DNA of 64,000 nt from Deltaproteobacteria bacterium (GCA_027493875.1 JAOSJX010000027.1:67237-131236), one strand, 5' to 3'. Positions 26,362 through 36,358 are shown, counted from the first letter of the stretch. Numbers and translations: made by a program. Notes: a model not told the origin generated them from the letters alone.

Positions 26362-27601
26362 CGGGTCTTGCGATCGCTCTGTTTCTGACGTTCGCGCTTC
26401 CGGTGCGCGCCGCGATGGAATGTCCGGAGCGCGCGGTGACGATCCCCGCGGACCGCGTCGGCACGGCGCCGGACGGCGGCAAACGATTTGTCGTCGGCGT
26501 CACGGTCGATCTCGATCCCGCGGAGCGCGGCGCCTGGGAACGCGTCGGCGGCCGATGGCGCCTCACGATCCGCTCGGAAGGCGCGACGTTTCTCCGCGCG
26601 CATTTTCTCAACGCATTCGACGACGGCGAACTCGACGTGACGCTCGAAGGCGAGGCCGGCGTTCGCACGGCGTTCACGGCCGGCGAGCACCGATCGTGGG
26701 GGCCCGCCGTGGAAGGCGAATGGCTCGCGATCGAAACGGCGGACGCGTCGATCTCGCCCCCCATGTGGTCGGTGGACCGCCTCAGTCACGGCACGCGCCG
26801 TTTTGGATGCCGCCGAAGGAGCAGGACTGCCACATCGACGTTCAGTGCCGTGAGGATTGGGCGGCGGAAAAGACCGCCGTCGGCCTGCTTCTCTACGAGG
26901 ACGTCGAGTCGGGCTCCACGCTGTGCACCGGGTCGCTGCTCGAGGACCTCCCCGGCACGGGCCGCCCTTTTTCCTGACGGCGAACCATTGCGTCGACCGC
27001 CAGATCGAAGCCGAGTCCGCGCAGATCGTTTGGAGCTTCGAGACCGACGTGTGCAACGGCGAGGTGCCGCTCGTGGAGGAACTGCCGCGCTCCCTCGGAG
27101 CCGATTTTCTCACCGGCGGCGATCCGTCCGACTATACGCTGATGCTCCTGCACGGCGTTCCGCCCGAAGGCACCGCCTACCTCCCCTGGAACATCGAGGA
27201 CGTTCCCGATGAGGAGCCGATCGTCGTCATCCATCACCCCGGCGGCGCCTTCAAACGCATCAGCTTCGGTCAGGTCGTCGGCGAACACACGAACCTCTGG
27301 ACCGTTCTTTACAACGAGGGTTCCACGGAAGGCGGATCGTCCGGCGCGCCGCTTTTTCGATTCCGAGCGCCGCGTCATCGGCCAGCTCAGCGGCGGGCTG
27401 GCCGCCTGCTTCGCGATGAACGAAACCGACGACTTCGGCAAATTCGGCGTCAGTTGGGTGCAGGGCGTGGAGCCCTACCTCACGCAGAGCTCGCTGCCCA
27501 CCACGTCGACCACCACCACGATCCCTTTGCCCGACACGGATAAATCGTCGAAAACGTCGCGTGACAGCGATGACGATGACGGCTCTTGTTGCGGGTGTTA
27601 G
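26349..27601 (+). CDS. Trypsin-like serine protease 2 with CCGC tail (three frameshifts)
   Basis: GTG 26349 overlaps the previous stop by 13 bp. The signal peptide LRITGLAIALFLTFALPVRA is followed by a prodomain (AGEHRSWGPAVEGEWLAIET) and, after frame changes near 26800, 26970 and 27355, the protease domain: PFWMPPKEQDCHIDVQCRED, TLCTGSLLEDLPGT, TANHCVDRQIEAESA, DPSDYTLMLLHG, GGSSGAPLF and RVIGQLSGGLAACFAMNETD. The tail is TTSTTTTIPLPDT then SDDDDGSCCGC. His, Asp and Ser are all present in the corrected frame, so it is probably active. Secreted and, by its tail, probably held at the surface. Confidence 0.87.
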
Positions 27602-27612
27602 ACTCCGAACGC

Positions 27613-29086
27613 ATGAAACGAATCTCTCTTGTCACGATCTGCGCTCTGGCGATCGCCGCCTCCGTCGCGGCGCGCGACGCCGCGGTGGAAACTTTCGGCC
27701 GTCTTTCGCCCGGCACGGCGCTCTCCGCTTTTCCGTTGCGCGCCACGCGTCCGGCGTTCGATCCGTCGGCGCCGATCGTTCGGATCGCGGCGGAAGACGT
27801 TGAGATCGCCGCGGAGACCGCCCGCATCGCGGCGCTCGAACTGGGCCAAAAGACGGCCGTCGTCAGCGCGCACGTCGATCTCGGATCCGGTCTCCGATAC
27901 GCTCTGGCAAAAACTCGAAACGGACGACGGCGTTTCCTGGCGCCTGACGATCGTTTCGGACGGCGCCCGGTTCCTCCGGCCGCACGTGACGCGCATCGCC
28001 GATGAGCGCCGGCCGGTCCTCGTTTACGGCGAGGACGCGCGCGGCGACGTGCGCGAGGCGTTCCCGACGCGCACGGCGCGCCGATCCGACTTTTGGGGGC
28101 CGATCGCCGCGGGCGACATGCTTCACGTCGAAGTCCTCGGGGGCGCGCGGCCGCCGCGCCTCGCCGTCGACCGCGTCGCGCACGGATTGCCGAAGGACGG
28201 CGGCGCGGCGCTCGAACTCGGCTGCTATCTCGATCCGACCTGCTATGCGTTCTGGGACGAGATCAAATCCGGCGTCGCGGAAATCTATTACGAATCGTGG
28301 TGGGGCGGATCGAGCTGCACCGGCAGCCTGCTCGACGACCTCAGCCACACCGGCACGCCCTGGTTCCTCACCGCCAATCACTGCATGTCCACGCAGGACG
28401 AGGCCGATTCCGTCATCATCTATTGGAATTTCCACACGTCCGTATGCAACGGCGCCGTGCCGCCGCACGGTTCCCTCCCGACCTCGTCGGGATCGGACGT
28501 CATGGCGGAGAACGAGACGTCCGACTTCACGCTTTTGAAACTCGACGAAAACCCGCCCGGCGGCACGTGGTTCCTCGGATGGTCCACCGACGCGCTCGCC
28601 GTCAACGACCCGATCACCGTCATCCACCACCCGGACGCGGCGTGGAAACGCATCTCGTTCGGGCACCTCGTCGGCTCCGACGCGAATTTCTGGGAAGTGG
28701 TCTACACGGAAAGCTCCACGGAAGGCGGCTCGTCCGGTTCCCCGCTCTTCAACGAAAACCGGCAGGTGATCGGCCAACTCTGGGGCGGCTACGCGCTGTG
28801 CACGCGCATGAACGACACCGACGAATTCGGCAAATTCGGCGAATCGTGGAATCGCGGCATTTCCGATTTTCTCGGCGTGACGACGACGACCACGACCAGC
28901 ACGACGACCACCACCGTCCCCGACGCCGATGATGACGCGGACGACGACGTCGACGACGACGCGAGCGACGATGATTCCGCCTCCGGTGATGACGATACCG
29001 CCGACGAGACAAAGGCGGTTCTCACCGGCCCGTCCGGAGAAAACGATCTGGACAACAACGACGGCGGAGGTTTTTGTGGCTGTTGA
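27613..29086 (+). CDS. Trypsin-like serine protease 3 with CGC tail (one frameshift)
   Basis: ATG 27613 begins KRISLVTICALAIAASVAAR, a signal peptide. Near 27890 the frame changes to DTLWQKLETDDGVSWRLTIV. The prodomain has DFWGPIAAGDMLHVEVLGG, then CYLDPTCYAF, SSCTGSLLDDLSHTGTPW, TANHCMSTQDEAD, TSDFTLLKLDENPPG and GGSSGSPLFNENRQVIGQLW, so the triad is complete. The tail is TTTTTTSTTTTTVPD, an Asp/Ala/Ser stretch, an extra 25-residue spacer (AVLTGPSGENDLDNN) and GGGFCGC. The final Cys motif is the most divergent of the three. Likely co-transcribed with the two preceding protease genes. Confidence 0.9.
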
Positions 29087-29099
29087 CGCCGCTGCGGCC

Positions 29100-29356
29100 T
29101 CAAGGGTTTTTAGGACATCGTGCGTCCCGACGCGCCGTAAGAGCGCCGTATTCTCATCGATTTGAAGGGTGATCCGGTAGCCTTTCGTTACCTTGACGCG
29201 CCAAATGTCGCGCACGCCCTCCATTTTCTTGAGATTCAGAGACGGATGTTGGGGATGGTCGGCCAGACGGATAATTTGCTCGTCCACGCGCCGGCGAATG
29301 CTTTGGGGGAGCTTGCCGTATTCCCTTCGGAAACGATCGGAGAGAAGAATGCGCAT
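29100..29356 (-). CDS. RelE/ParE-superfamily toxin (one frameshift at the stop)
   Basis: ATG 29356 starts MRILLSDRFRREYGKLPQSI, then RLADHPQHPSLNLKKMEGVR, WRVKVTKGYRITLQID and RRVGTHDVL, the beta-sheet and Arg residues of RelE-fold mRNA interferases or gyrase inhibitors. The frame as given does not stop and runs antisense through protease 3. One extra base in the A5 run (plus-strand T5 at 29107-29111) would end it as HDVLKNP with TGA at 29100-29102, giving 85 residues, normal for the family. The start is 6 bp after the antitoxin stop. Confidence 0.8.
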
Positions 29357-29362
29357 ACGGCC

Positions 29363-29711
29363 TTAGCGTTTCGTCCGACGCCCCCGCCGCGCGCCGGTTT
29401 TTTGGGCGGTTTTGGCCCGGGCCGTTTTTTTTCGTGCCGCGGCGGAGAAAAGCCACCGCGGCCTTGCCGTTCCTGAACGGACCGTGGACGCGGCCCTCGG
29501 CGATTTCCCTGTCCACCTCGGCCTCCGCCGCCTGCCATTCTTTCGTATAAAACCAGGCATCCTCGGCGTCGACGACTTTCGCCGGTTTCATCACGATGGC
29601 GCCTTCCCGGAGCTCGGCGCTGACGACGTCGCCGGGGCGAAGCCCCAACTGTTTGCGGAACTTCGCCGGCAGGGTGACCGAGCCGTTGGTGGTGATTTTC
29701 GTCGTGGGCAT
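29363..29711 (-). CDS. AbrB/MazE-type antitoxin (one frameshift)
   Basis: ATG 29711 opens PTTKITTNGSVTLPAKFRKQ and LGLRPGDVVSAELREGAIVM, the swapped-hairpin AbrB DNA-binding domain. A toxin-binding helix follows (AWFYTKEWQAAEAEVDREIA, EGRVHGPF). Near 29450 the frame should change to an Lys/Arg-rich C-terminus (RKKTARAKTAQKTGARRG) ending at 29363, 6 bp before the toxin start. The uncorrected frame overruns into the toxin gene. It is expected to neutralise the toxin and repress its own operon. The palindrome at 29722-29744 is the likely operator. Confidence 0.8.
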
Positions 29712-29721
29712 TTTTCTGAAC

Positions 29722-29744
29722 CTATGAATTTATGAATTTCATAG
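29722..29744. promoter_or_regulatory. Candidate operator of the toxin-antitoxin operon
   Basis: CTATGAA at 29722-29728 and TTCATAG at 29738-29744 form an inverted repeat in an AT-rich stretch 11 bp upstream of the antitoxin ATG. AbrB-type antitoxins typically bind such sites for autorepression. Confidence 0.5.
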
Positions 29745-29797
29745 ATCCAGCGTATCAAACGCCCGCCTTTTTGTCAAGAAAGCATCACGGCCGTTTT

Positions 29798-31590
29798 CTA
29801 CTTGAGCCGCACGTCCTCGATCAACTCGCCGTTCACATCGTAGACGCGCAGGCGCACCGTATCGCCGTCGACGTCGAAAAGCGTGTAGTGCATCCGCGTG
29901 CTGAATTTCTCCACGCGGTCCGCCCACGGCACGTTCGGGTCCTTGGCGTAGAACGGCGCGCCGGCGCCCCCGGAGATGATCTGCCACGCGGGGGTTTTGA
30001 AGTCCGGATTCAGCGCGTCCGTCACGCGCATCCGGCTGTAGTTGTGCTCGTCGCCGAAGTTCGCGGCGGCCGCCTTGCCGGTGCCGATAAACGCCTCCCA
30101 GATCTCGTCGCGCCGCTCGATGACATAGCGCCGGTCCACACCCGCGTTTTGCTCCGGGTCGCCGCCGCCGTACCACATCGCGTCCGCCGTGTGCCCGCCG
30201 GTGGGAAACATCGGTTCCTGCGCGATCAGGAATACGTGCTTGACCCGTTTGGATTTCGCGGCTTCATCGAAAACCCGCCGCAGCCACGCGAGCTGATCGT
30301 CGAGCACGTAGCCTTCCAAATTACCGCCGTATTTTTCCGCCTGGCTGACGTACCAATAGTTGTTGTTCATGACCACGAAACGCGCCGGCCCCTGATCGAA
30401 GTAATAAACGTTTTCGGTATACGGCGGCGCGCCGGCGGCGGCCGGCGCGGGCGCGTTCAACGGATTCACGAACGCCGCCGCGAAAATCGCCTCCGAGCTT
30501 TTCTCGCCGGTCTTGTCGAACTCGATCCCGCCCGGCGATCCGTCCTTGTAGACGTCCATGGTTATTTCGTGGTTCCCCATCGCCTCGTAAATGGGAATCT
30601 CCGCGCCGATCGTCTCTTCCGCTTTTTTGAACATCGCGAGTTGCGCGGCGAAATAGGCCGCGTTCGACGTATAGCCGTTCACGAGATCGCCGGAGTGAAT
30701 GACGAATTCCGCACCCCTCGCGCGCGCGTCGACCAGCAAGCGTGTCAAGGTGCGGTAATTCACGCCGCCGTATTGCCGCTCGCCGCCCCCGACGCCTTCC
30801 CGGCTGTCGCCGAGAATCGCAAAACGCAGGCGTTCGGATTTCGCCTCGCGCGTGCGAAAGCGGAACTCGCGCGTCCGGTCCTCGAAATCCTCCGTCCCGA
30901 TCGCCACCGCGTAGGTGTACGCCCTTCCGGGCTCGAGATCGTCCAGCGCGATTTCGAAACGCGTGCGGGGACCGCCGGCCGCGCGCGCCGCGCCGTCAAG
31001 AACCAGCGTCGCCGTGACCGGCAAATCGGTATCGAACGACACCACCGCGCCGCGCTCGCCGACGAGGTCCACAAAGGGCCCCGCCACGATCGCCGGTACG
31101 CGCCGGTCGCCCCGGTACGCAAATCGTCCTTCATAAAAAGCCGAACCCGCCGCGTGCCGGTCGTACACTTCCACGCGATAGGCCACCACGCCGCCGCCCC
31201 GTTCGCCGAAACCCGCCGCGTCGATGGTCGGCCGGGCGAGGCGGGCCAGATCGAGCTCGATTAAATGCTTCGTGCCGGGAATCTTCGTTTTCTCGACCGC
31301 CACTTCGCGAAAGCGCGGCGTCATCGCGCGGCCGTCCGGCTCGTAAATGCCCAGAAAAACGCGCGCCGCGGGTGCGATCGTCGCCGTCTCGAAACGCAGC
31401 ATCGCGCGGTGCTCGCCGGTAACCTCGACCGTGGGAAACGCGATGAAAATTCCCGGATCGAATTCCTCCATCGCCAAATCGTCCGGACGCTGCACGGGCT
31501 GCCCGGCTCGCCCACGGTCCGCCGCGGGCGCCGCCGCGTAAACCGACAAAACCAACAAAGCCGTAAAAAAATCGAACGTCGCGGAACCAT
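29798..31590 (-). CDS. Secreted calcineurin-like metallophosphatase (one frameshift)
   Basis: Adding one base to the A7 run (plus strand 31565-31571) joins ATG 31590 to MVPRRSIFFTALLVLSVYAA, a perfect signal peptide; without it the gene lacks a start. An N-terminal ~230 residues contain beta domains, including a FN3-like segment (ITLDDLEPGRAYTYAVAIGT-like; reads IALDDLEPGRAYTYAVAIG) as in purple acid phosphatases. The catalytic domain has FAILGDSREG, IHSGDLVNGY, AMGNHEITMD and FGDEHNYSRM, the metal ligands of the superfamily. It is periplasmic or secreted, ~597 residues. The phosphoester substrate is unknown. Confidence 0.87.
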
Positions 31591-31679
31591 GAACACTCCC
31601 GTTGATAAATAATCCGGCGCCTTATCGGTATTTCGCGCGAACCGTACCGCCCGGACGTGACGATCGGATGGCGGGCCCG

Positions 31680-31946
31680 TCAGATCGCCTTGGCGACATA
31701 GGTCTCGTAGCGGCCCGGGGTCCGCTCCACGCAACGGACGCGATAGCCCTGACCGTGAAAATGCATCACCAGCGGCACCGGCCGGATCGCGCTGGTGAGC
31801 CTCAGCGCCTCGCCCGAGGCCAGCGCCTGGGCGCGTTCGATCATCTCGTCCATCGCCGGAGCTTCCCCCGTGCCGTCGCCGTCGTCCCGGTACTCCGCGA
31901 CGATCTTCGCGCTTTCAATCCACGCGTCCAAGCGGTCGCCCGTCAT
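31680..31946 (-). CDS. DUF2249/TusA-like small protein
   Basis: ATG 31946 (MTGDRLDAWIESAKIVAEYR) follows an AAAGGCGGG site; an upstream ATG at 31991 is less likely. The C-terminal half, MIERAQALASGEALRLTSAI then RPVPLVMHFHGQGYRVR, has the (R/I)PVPL...GxxY pattern of DUF2249, an IF3-C/TusA-like fold found near sulfur and nitrogen redox enzymes. It lacks the catalytic Cys of TusA. Cytoplasmic, 88 residues. No clear functional partner nearby. Confidence 0.6.
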   Translation of the reverse strand: MTGDRLDAWIESAKIVAEYRDDGDGTGEAPAMDEMIERAQALASGEALRLTSAIRPVPLVMHFHGQGYRVRCVERTPGRYETYVAKAI

Positions 31947-32048
31947 GTTTCCCGCCTTTCCGTTCACGAACATTACCCGATGCGCCGACAACAGTAAGAG
32001 ACGCCCGCGCGTTCGTCACCCGACGTGTGTCAAAATGAGCGACGTAAA

Positions 32049-33665
32049 ATGTTGCGGATATCACAAATAGCATTTCTCGTGGGGCTGGCGCTAGCCGCCT
32101 TCGGGGTCGCCCGACCGGCCGCCGCGTCGTCGGTCATCTACTACGACGGCACCGGCGGCGCGGACGACGGCACCGTCTACGCCAACCTGCTCATGAATCT
32201 CGCCGGGCATTTCGACGGCGAAATCACCACGCGCAACGTCCTCGACTACGCCGCGGGCGACATGAACGGCTTCGACCATGTTTTCTACGTCGGCACCGAC
32301 TACGCGACGGCGATCCCGGAAGCGTTCTACGCGGACGTTTCCGGCGGCACGCGGCCGGTTCTTTGGATCTACGAAAACTTCAAGCATCTCACGGATTACC
32401 TCGGCGGCTCCGGCGACCTGGGATTCGAATTCGCCGATTGGAGCGCCGGGTCGGGTTGGGACTTCATCGACTACAAAAACCGCATGTCCCCGCGCGCCGT
32501 CGACCCGTCCTTCATCGACGTGGACGTCACCGGGTCGCCCACGATCTACTCGTACCTCTCCACCGGCGCGGCGAACGAAACCGACCATCCCCATTTTCTT
32601 TGCGCCGGCAACGGATTTTGTTTTCTCGCGGAGATCCCCATGGTCTTCGAAGGATGGGACGACCGCATGCTCGTGCTCGCGGATCTCCTCCACGAGTTCT
32701 ACGGCACCGGGGCCGCGGAAAATCTTCGGGCGCTGATGCGTTTCGAGGATCTCAATCCGTATCTCGCCCAACCGGAAAAACTCGCGCACGTCGCGAACCT
32801 TCTGGAAGAACGCGACGTGCCGTTCGGTTTCGGCGTCATTCCCATTTACCGCGATCCCGCCGGCGAGTGGGCTCCGGCCGGCACGGAACTTCCGATGAGC
32901 GAAGCGCCGGATTTTCTGGACGCCCTCAACAATCTTCTGGCCGCGGGCGGCACGATGGTGATGCACGGCACCACGCATCAGTACGGCGATTCCGTGTCCG
33001 GATACGGCTGGGAATTTTCGCTCGGGCTCGACAACGAACCCGTTCCCGAAGACGCACGGCCGTGGGCGACGGAGCGCGTCGAATGGGGCCTCGCGGAATT
33101 CTGGTCGCAGGGATGGGACCCGAAAATCTGGGAGACGCCGCACTACTCCGCGTCGCACGGCGACTACGACGTTTTCAATGAGTATTTCGATTTCATGTGG
33201 GAACGCCCGCTCGTCTTTCCCGTGCCGCCGGACGCCGATCCGATCTTCGGAACGTACCTGGAGCCGGTGTCGCAGGCGCTGCCCTTCTATTCGATGAGCA
33301 GTTCCCTCGGCATGGGCATGCTGCCGGAGAACAGCGGCTACATCGACCGCGACGAGGGGCAGACGCCGGACATGGTCATCGCGCGCGCGCAGCGCTTGAC
33401 GATCGTGCGCGACGCCGTCGCGTGTTTTGCCTACCACCACACGCAGGTCGACGACGCCGATCTGCTTGCCGTCGTGGACGGCCTGAAGGCTCTCGGCTAC
33501 ACCTTCGTCAGCCCCGAGGAATTCACCGGCGACGACGGAATGGATCCCCCGATGGACGACGACACGGGCGGGGACGATGATGACGATACCGCATCCGACG
33601 ATGACGAAATGCCGGAAAGCGGCGACGACGATGATGACGACGATTCGGGGTGCGGTTGTTTGTGA
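32049..33665 (+). CDS. Secreted DUF2334 protein with Asp-rich GCGCL tail (paralogue 1)
   Basis: ATG 32049 gives MLRISQIAFLVGLALAAFGV with cleavage near AAA-SS. The first ~210 residues form an alpha/beta part (SVIYYDGTGGADDGTVYANL; DHVFYVGTDYATAIP). The DUF2334 domain, a polysaccharide-deacetylase-like barrel, shows LRALMRFEDLNPYLAQPEKL, FGVIPIYRDP, MVMHGTTHQYGDS and ETPHYSASHGDYDVF. These give Asp and His ligands consistent with a metal site. The C-terminal tail is GDDGMDPPMDDDTGGDDDDD and ends DDDDSGCGCL. It is intact and followed by its paralogue after 42 bp. A role in surface polysaccharide modification is plausible but not shown. Confidence 0.85.
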   Translation: MLRISQIAFLVGLALAAFGVARPAAASSVIYYDGTGGADDGTVYANLLMNLAGHFDGEITTRNVLDYAAGDMNGFDHVFYVGTDYATAIPEAFYADVSGGTRPVLWIYENFKHLTDYLGGSGDLGFEFADWSAGSGWDFIDYKNRMSPRAVDPSFIDVDVTGSPTIYSYLSTGAANETDHPHFLCAGNGFCFLAEIPMVFEGWDDRMLVLADLLHEFYGTGAAENLRALMRFEDLNPYLAQPEKLAHVANLLEERDVPFGFGVIPIYRDPAGEWAPAGTELPMSEAPDFLDALNNLLAAGGTMVMHGTTHQYGDSVSGYGWEFSLGLDNEPVPEDARPWATERVEWGLAEFWSQGWDPKIWETPHYSASHGDYDVFNEYFDFMWERPLVFPVPPDADPIFGTYLEPVSQALPFYSMSSSLGMGMLPENSGYIDRDEGQTPDMVIARAQRLTIVRDAVACFAYHHTQVDDADLLAVVDGLKALGYTFVSPEEFTGDDGMDPPMDDDTGGDDDDDTASDDDEMPESGDDDDDDDSGCGCL

Positions 33666-33707
33666 TAGAATAGCCGCTTCGAAATCGATGCGGCGAGAAA
33701 GGACGGA

Positions 33708-35447
33708 ATGATGCGGGCCCGCTTATTTCTGGCGGCAATCTTTGTGGCGGCGCTGGCGCTGTCGGCGCACGCGGCCACAATGATCTATTACGACACGGCC
33801 GCGGAGCCCTGGATCACGGAACACGAGGGCGTCGTGATGGCCAACATGCTCGTGGCGCTCGCCGGCCACTTCGACACGGACATCGACTCCGCGGACATCG
33901 CCGATTATCAGGCCGGCGGCATGGACGCCTACGATCACGTCTTCTACATCGGCACGGAATATTTCCGGCCCATCCCCGACGCGTTTTTCGCCGACCTCGC
34001 CACCGGCGATCACCGGCTCATGTGGATCGGGCAGAAGCTCGACTATTACAACGAGTATCTCGACGGCCCCGGCACGTTCGGTTTCGAATCCGTCGACTAC
34101 AACCTCGGCACCGGACGCGACCGCGTTCTCTACAAGGGACAGGAGACCGAGCGCGTCCCGGACTTTTCGTTCTTCGAAGTCAGCGTCACCGGCTCGCCGA
34201 CGGTCTATTCCTATTACATCCCGGAAGGATCGCCCGATACGCTCTATCCGCATTTCCTGTGCGGCGACTACCTTTGTTACATGTCCGACATCCCCTTCTG
34301 GTACGAAGGCGAAGACGACCGCATGTTCGTGCTGGCCGACATGCTGCACGAGTTCTATCAGGTCGATCACAACGCCGTCGGCATGCGCGCGCTCGTGCGT
34401 TTCGAGGAATTGGTCCCGGCGCTCAATCCCGCGGATCATTTGCAGGACATCAACGACGCGCTCGAAGCGCTCGACGTGCCGTTTTCGATTCTCGTCACGC
34501 CCGTGATGGTTGATCCCAACGGCATGATCGGCCCGCCGGATTCGGAGTACCACTTTGAGGACGATCCCGAGCTCGTCGCGCTCATCGAGCACATGCTCGA
34601 TCACGGCGGCACGCTCGTCATGGCCGGCGTCACGGGCCAGTACGGACCCGACGAGCCCACCGGCGGATTCGAGTTCACCAGCAGCCCCGATCCGATTCCC
34701 GTACCGGAGGATTCGGAAAGCTGGGTGCGCACGCGCCTCGAATGGGGCCTGTCCGAATTCGACGCCGTGGGGCTGACCCCGGAAATGTGGCGGACGCCGT
34801 GGGACGTCGCTTCGCACGGCGATTACATGATCTTCGCCGACTATTTCGATTTCTATAACGACCGGCCGCTTGTTTTCTCCGTGCCGCACAACGATCCGCC
34901 GACCTTCGGCACCTACTACGACAAGTACTCGTGGGTCACCATGCCGTACGAGTCGTACACCAGTCCGTCGGGGATGGGCGTGCTGCCGGAAAACCTTCTC
35001 TGCTACTTCCCCGGCGTCGAAGGCTACGAGCTGGAAGACATGCTCGCGCGCGCGGAGAAGCTGTCCATCGTGCGCGACGCGATCGCGTCGTTCTGCGTTT
35101 ACGACGGCATCACCGTCGAGGAGATCGAGGGCGCCGTCGGCGACATCGAGGACATGGGCTTCGAGTTCATGGATCCGCACGACGTCATCGGCGACGACGA
35201 TACCGGCGATGACGACACGGGAGACGATGACGCCGACGACGACGCGGACGACGACACCGCCGACGACGATACCGGCGATGACGACGCGGACGACGACGTC
35301 GACGACGATGACGACTTCAACCCGCCGGACGACGATGACGACGATTTCACCGACGATGACGACGATGCGTTCGACGACGACGGCATCGGCGCCGACGACG
35401 ATGACGACGACGAAGGCACGGCCAGCGGCGGGTGCTGCGGTTGCTGA
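33708..35447 (+). CDS. Secreted DUF2334 protein with very long Asp tail and CCGC end (paralogue 2)
   Basis: AAGGA precedes ATG 33708; the signal peptide is MRARLFLAAIFVAALALSAH. The organisation is the same as in paralogue 1: TMIYYDTAAEPWITEHEGVV, DHVFYIGTEYFRPIPD, MRALVRFEELVPALNPADHL, VIAGVTGQYGPD-like (reads VMAGVTGQYGPD) and RTPWDVASHGDYMIF. Several active-site positions differ: Glu replaces Asp in FEE, and His is absent from VTGQYG. It may therefore have changed or lost activity. The C-terminal ~85 residues are almost all Asp with Thr/Ala spacers and end TASGGCCGC, the clearest copy of the terminal Cys tag. Intact, 579 residues. Confidence 0.85.
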   Translation: MMRARLFLAAIFVAALALSAHAATMIYYDTAAEPWITEHEGVVMANMLVALAGHFDTDIDSADIADYQAGGMDAYDHVFYIGTEYFRPIPDAFFADLATGDHRLMWIGQKLDYYNEYLDGPGTFGFESVDYNLGTGRDRVLYKGQETERVPDFSFFEVSVTGSPTVYSYYIPEGSPDTLYPHFLCGDYLCYMSDIPFWYEGEDDRMFVLADMLHEFYQVDHNAVGMRALVRFEELVPALNPADHLQDINDALEALDVPFSILVTPVMVDPNGMIGPPDSEYHFEDDPELVALIEHMLDHGGTLVMAGVTGQYGPDEPTGGFEFTSSPDPIPVPEDSESWVRTRLEWGLSEFDAVGLTPEMWRTPWDVASHGDYMIFADYFDFYNDRPLVFSVPHNDPPTFGTYYDKYSWVTMPYESYTSPSGMGVLPENLLCYFPGVEGYELEDMLARAEKLSIVRDAIASFCVYDGITVEEIEGAVGDIEDMGFEFMDPHDVIGDDDTGDDDTGDDDADDDADDDTADDDTGDDDADDDVDDDDDFNPPDDDDDDFTDDDDDAFDDDGIGADDDDDDEGTASGGCCGC

Positions 35448-35728
35448 GTTTTTTTACTCGACACACCGATGGCGGGCACGCAACACCGCGCACTTCAGCA
35501 ACGTTCCCCGTCGTTTACGGTGCTTTTCTCATCGCGCTCTCGTTCCGTTGATCCCGCGCCGGCGTCGCAAGTGTCCCGGCGCGGATCTGTCCGAATCCGG
35601 ACAACTCGATCCCCGGAGAACCGGCCCGGCTCACCACCGGGCAACCGGGCATGAATGCCGGCGGCGTCAAGGACGGGCGGCGGGGCGGACGACGTTTGTC
35701 GGTGCCGGGCTTCCAATCCCGGAGGAGG

Positions 35729-36358
35729 TTACAATGAAGTGTCGTCGTCCAACCCTCCGCCGCCGTCGGTCGTGTCGTCGTCATCGTTCGCTTCGACTTC
35801 TTCACAGCATCCGTTGAGGCAACCCCCGTCGATCCCGAACGCGGCCTGACATTCCGCGGTGGACACGCACACCCAGCAATCGTCGTCCGTCGCGTCGTCA
35901 TCGTCGGCCGCGTCGTCGTCATACGATCCGTTGCCGACCGGCTCGTCGGTGCACACGCCGCCGAAGCGTTCGTCGCAAAACGGCGCGTCGTCCGGACACG
36001 GATTCCCGGACAACAGGCAACGTCCGCGGTCGCAAAACCCTTCGCCGGTGCAGAACTGTCCGTCGTCGCAATAGGCGCCGTCGGGGAGCGGAATCCATCC
36101 TTTGGATTGCCCGTCGTCGAGGTAGGCGCACACGAGGCACGGGCGGTCGGGATGAATCATGTCGGCCTGATAGTGAACGTCGCCGACCTGGCAGCCGTCT
36201 TGCGTGCCGGCGTTCGGCGATCCGGACGGCGCGTCGCCGGCGTCGGCGTATTTCTCCTCTTGTTTGTAGCAGCTCTCGGTGCAGCTTCCGAAAAGGAGAG
36301 CCAAAGAAACGGCGGCGAGCATCGCGACAAAAACGCGTACAAGATCCTTTCGCGGCAT
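35729..36358 (-). CDS. Cys-rich lipoprotein with Asp linkers
   Basis: GGGAGG precedes ATG 36358. The signal MPRKDLVRVFVAMLAAVSLA leads to LLFGSC, a lipobox. The ~190-residue mature part has many Cys (CQVGDVHYQADMIHPDRPC, CDDGQFCTGEGFCDRGRC, GNPCPDDAPFC), the CxxGxxC...CxxGxC repeats common in myxobacterial surface proteins. An Asp linker (SYDDDAADDDDATDDDC) precedes a second Cys motif (CLNGCC) and a short acidic end. This is the one lipoprotein whose Asp segments are internal and C-terminal and not directly after the lipobox. Function unknown. Confidence 0.8.
   Translation of the reverse strand: MPRKDLVRVFVAMLAAVSLALLFGSCTESCYKQEEKYADAGDAPSGSPNAGTQDGCQVGDVHYQADMIHPDRPCLVCAYLDDGQSKGWIPLPDGAYCDDGQFCTGEGFCDRGRCLLSGNPCPDDAPFCDERFGGVCTDEPVGNGSYDDDAADDDDATDDDCWVCVSTAECQAAFGIDGGCLNGCCEEVEANDDDDTTDGGGGLDDDTSL

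Noticed and set aside
27863..29356. A 497-residue minus-strand frame opposite protease 3
   Set aside because: Only the first ~85 residues match a RelE-like toxin. The rest is the complement of a well-supported protease gene with a catalytic triad, and arises from a lost stop.
33497..33778. Ser-rich frames (SSSSSS, VSSS) opposite Asp-rich tails here and at 35099, 38201, 39161, 19817 and 43359
   Set aside because: They are the complement of GAC/GAT Asp codons in real genes on the other strand. They have no ribosome-binding sites and no independent domain.
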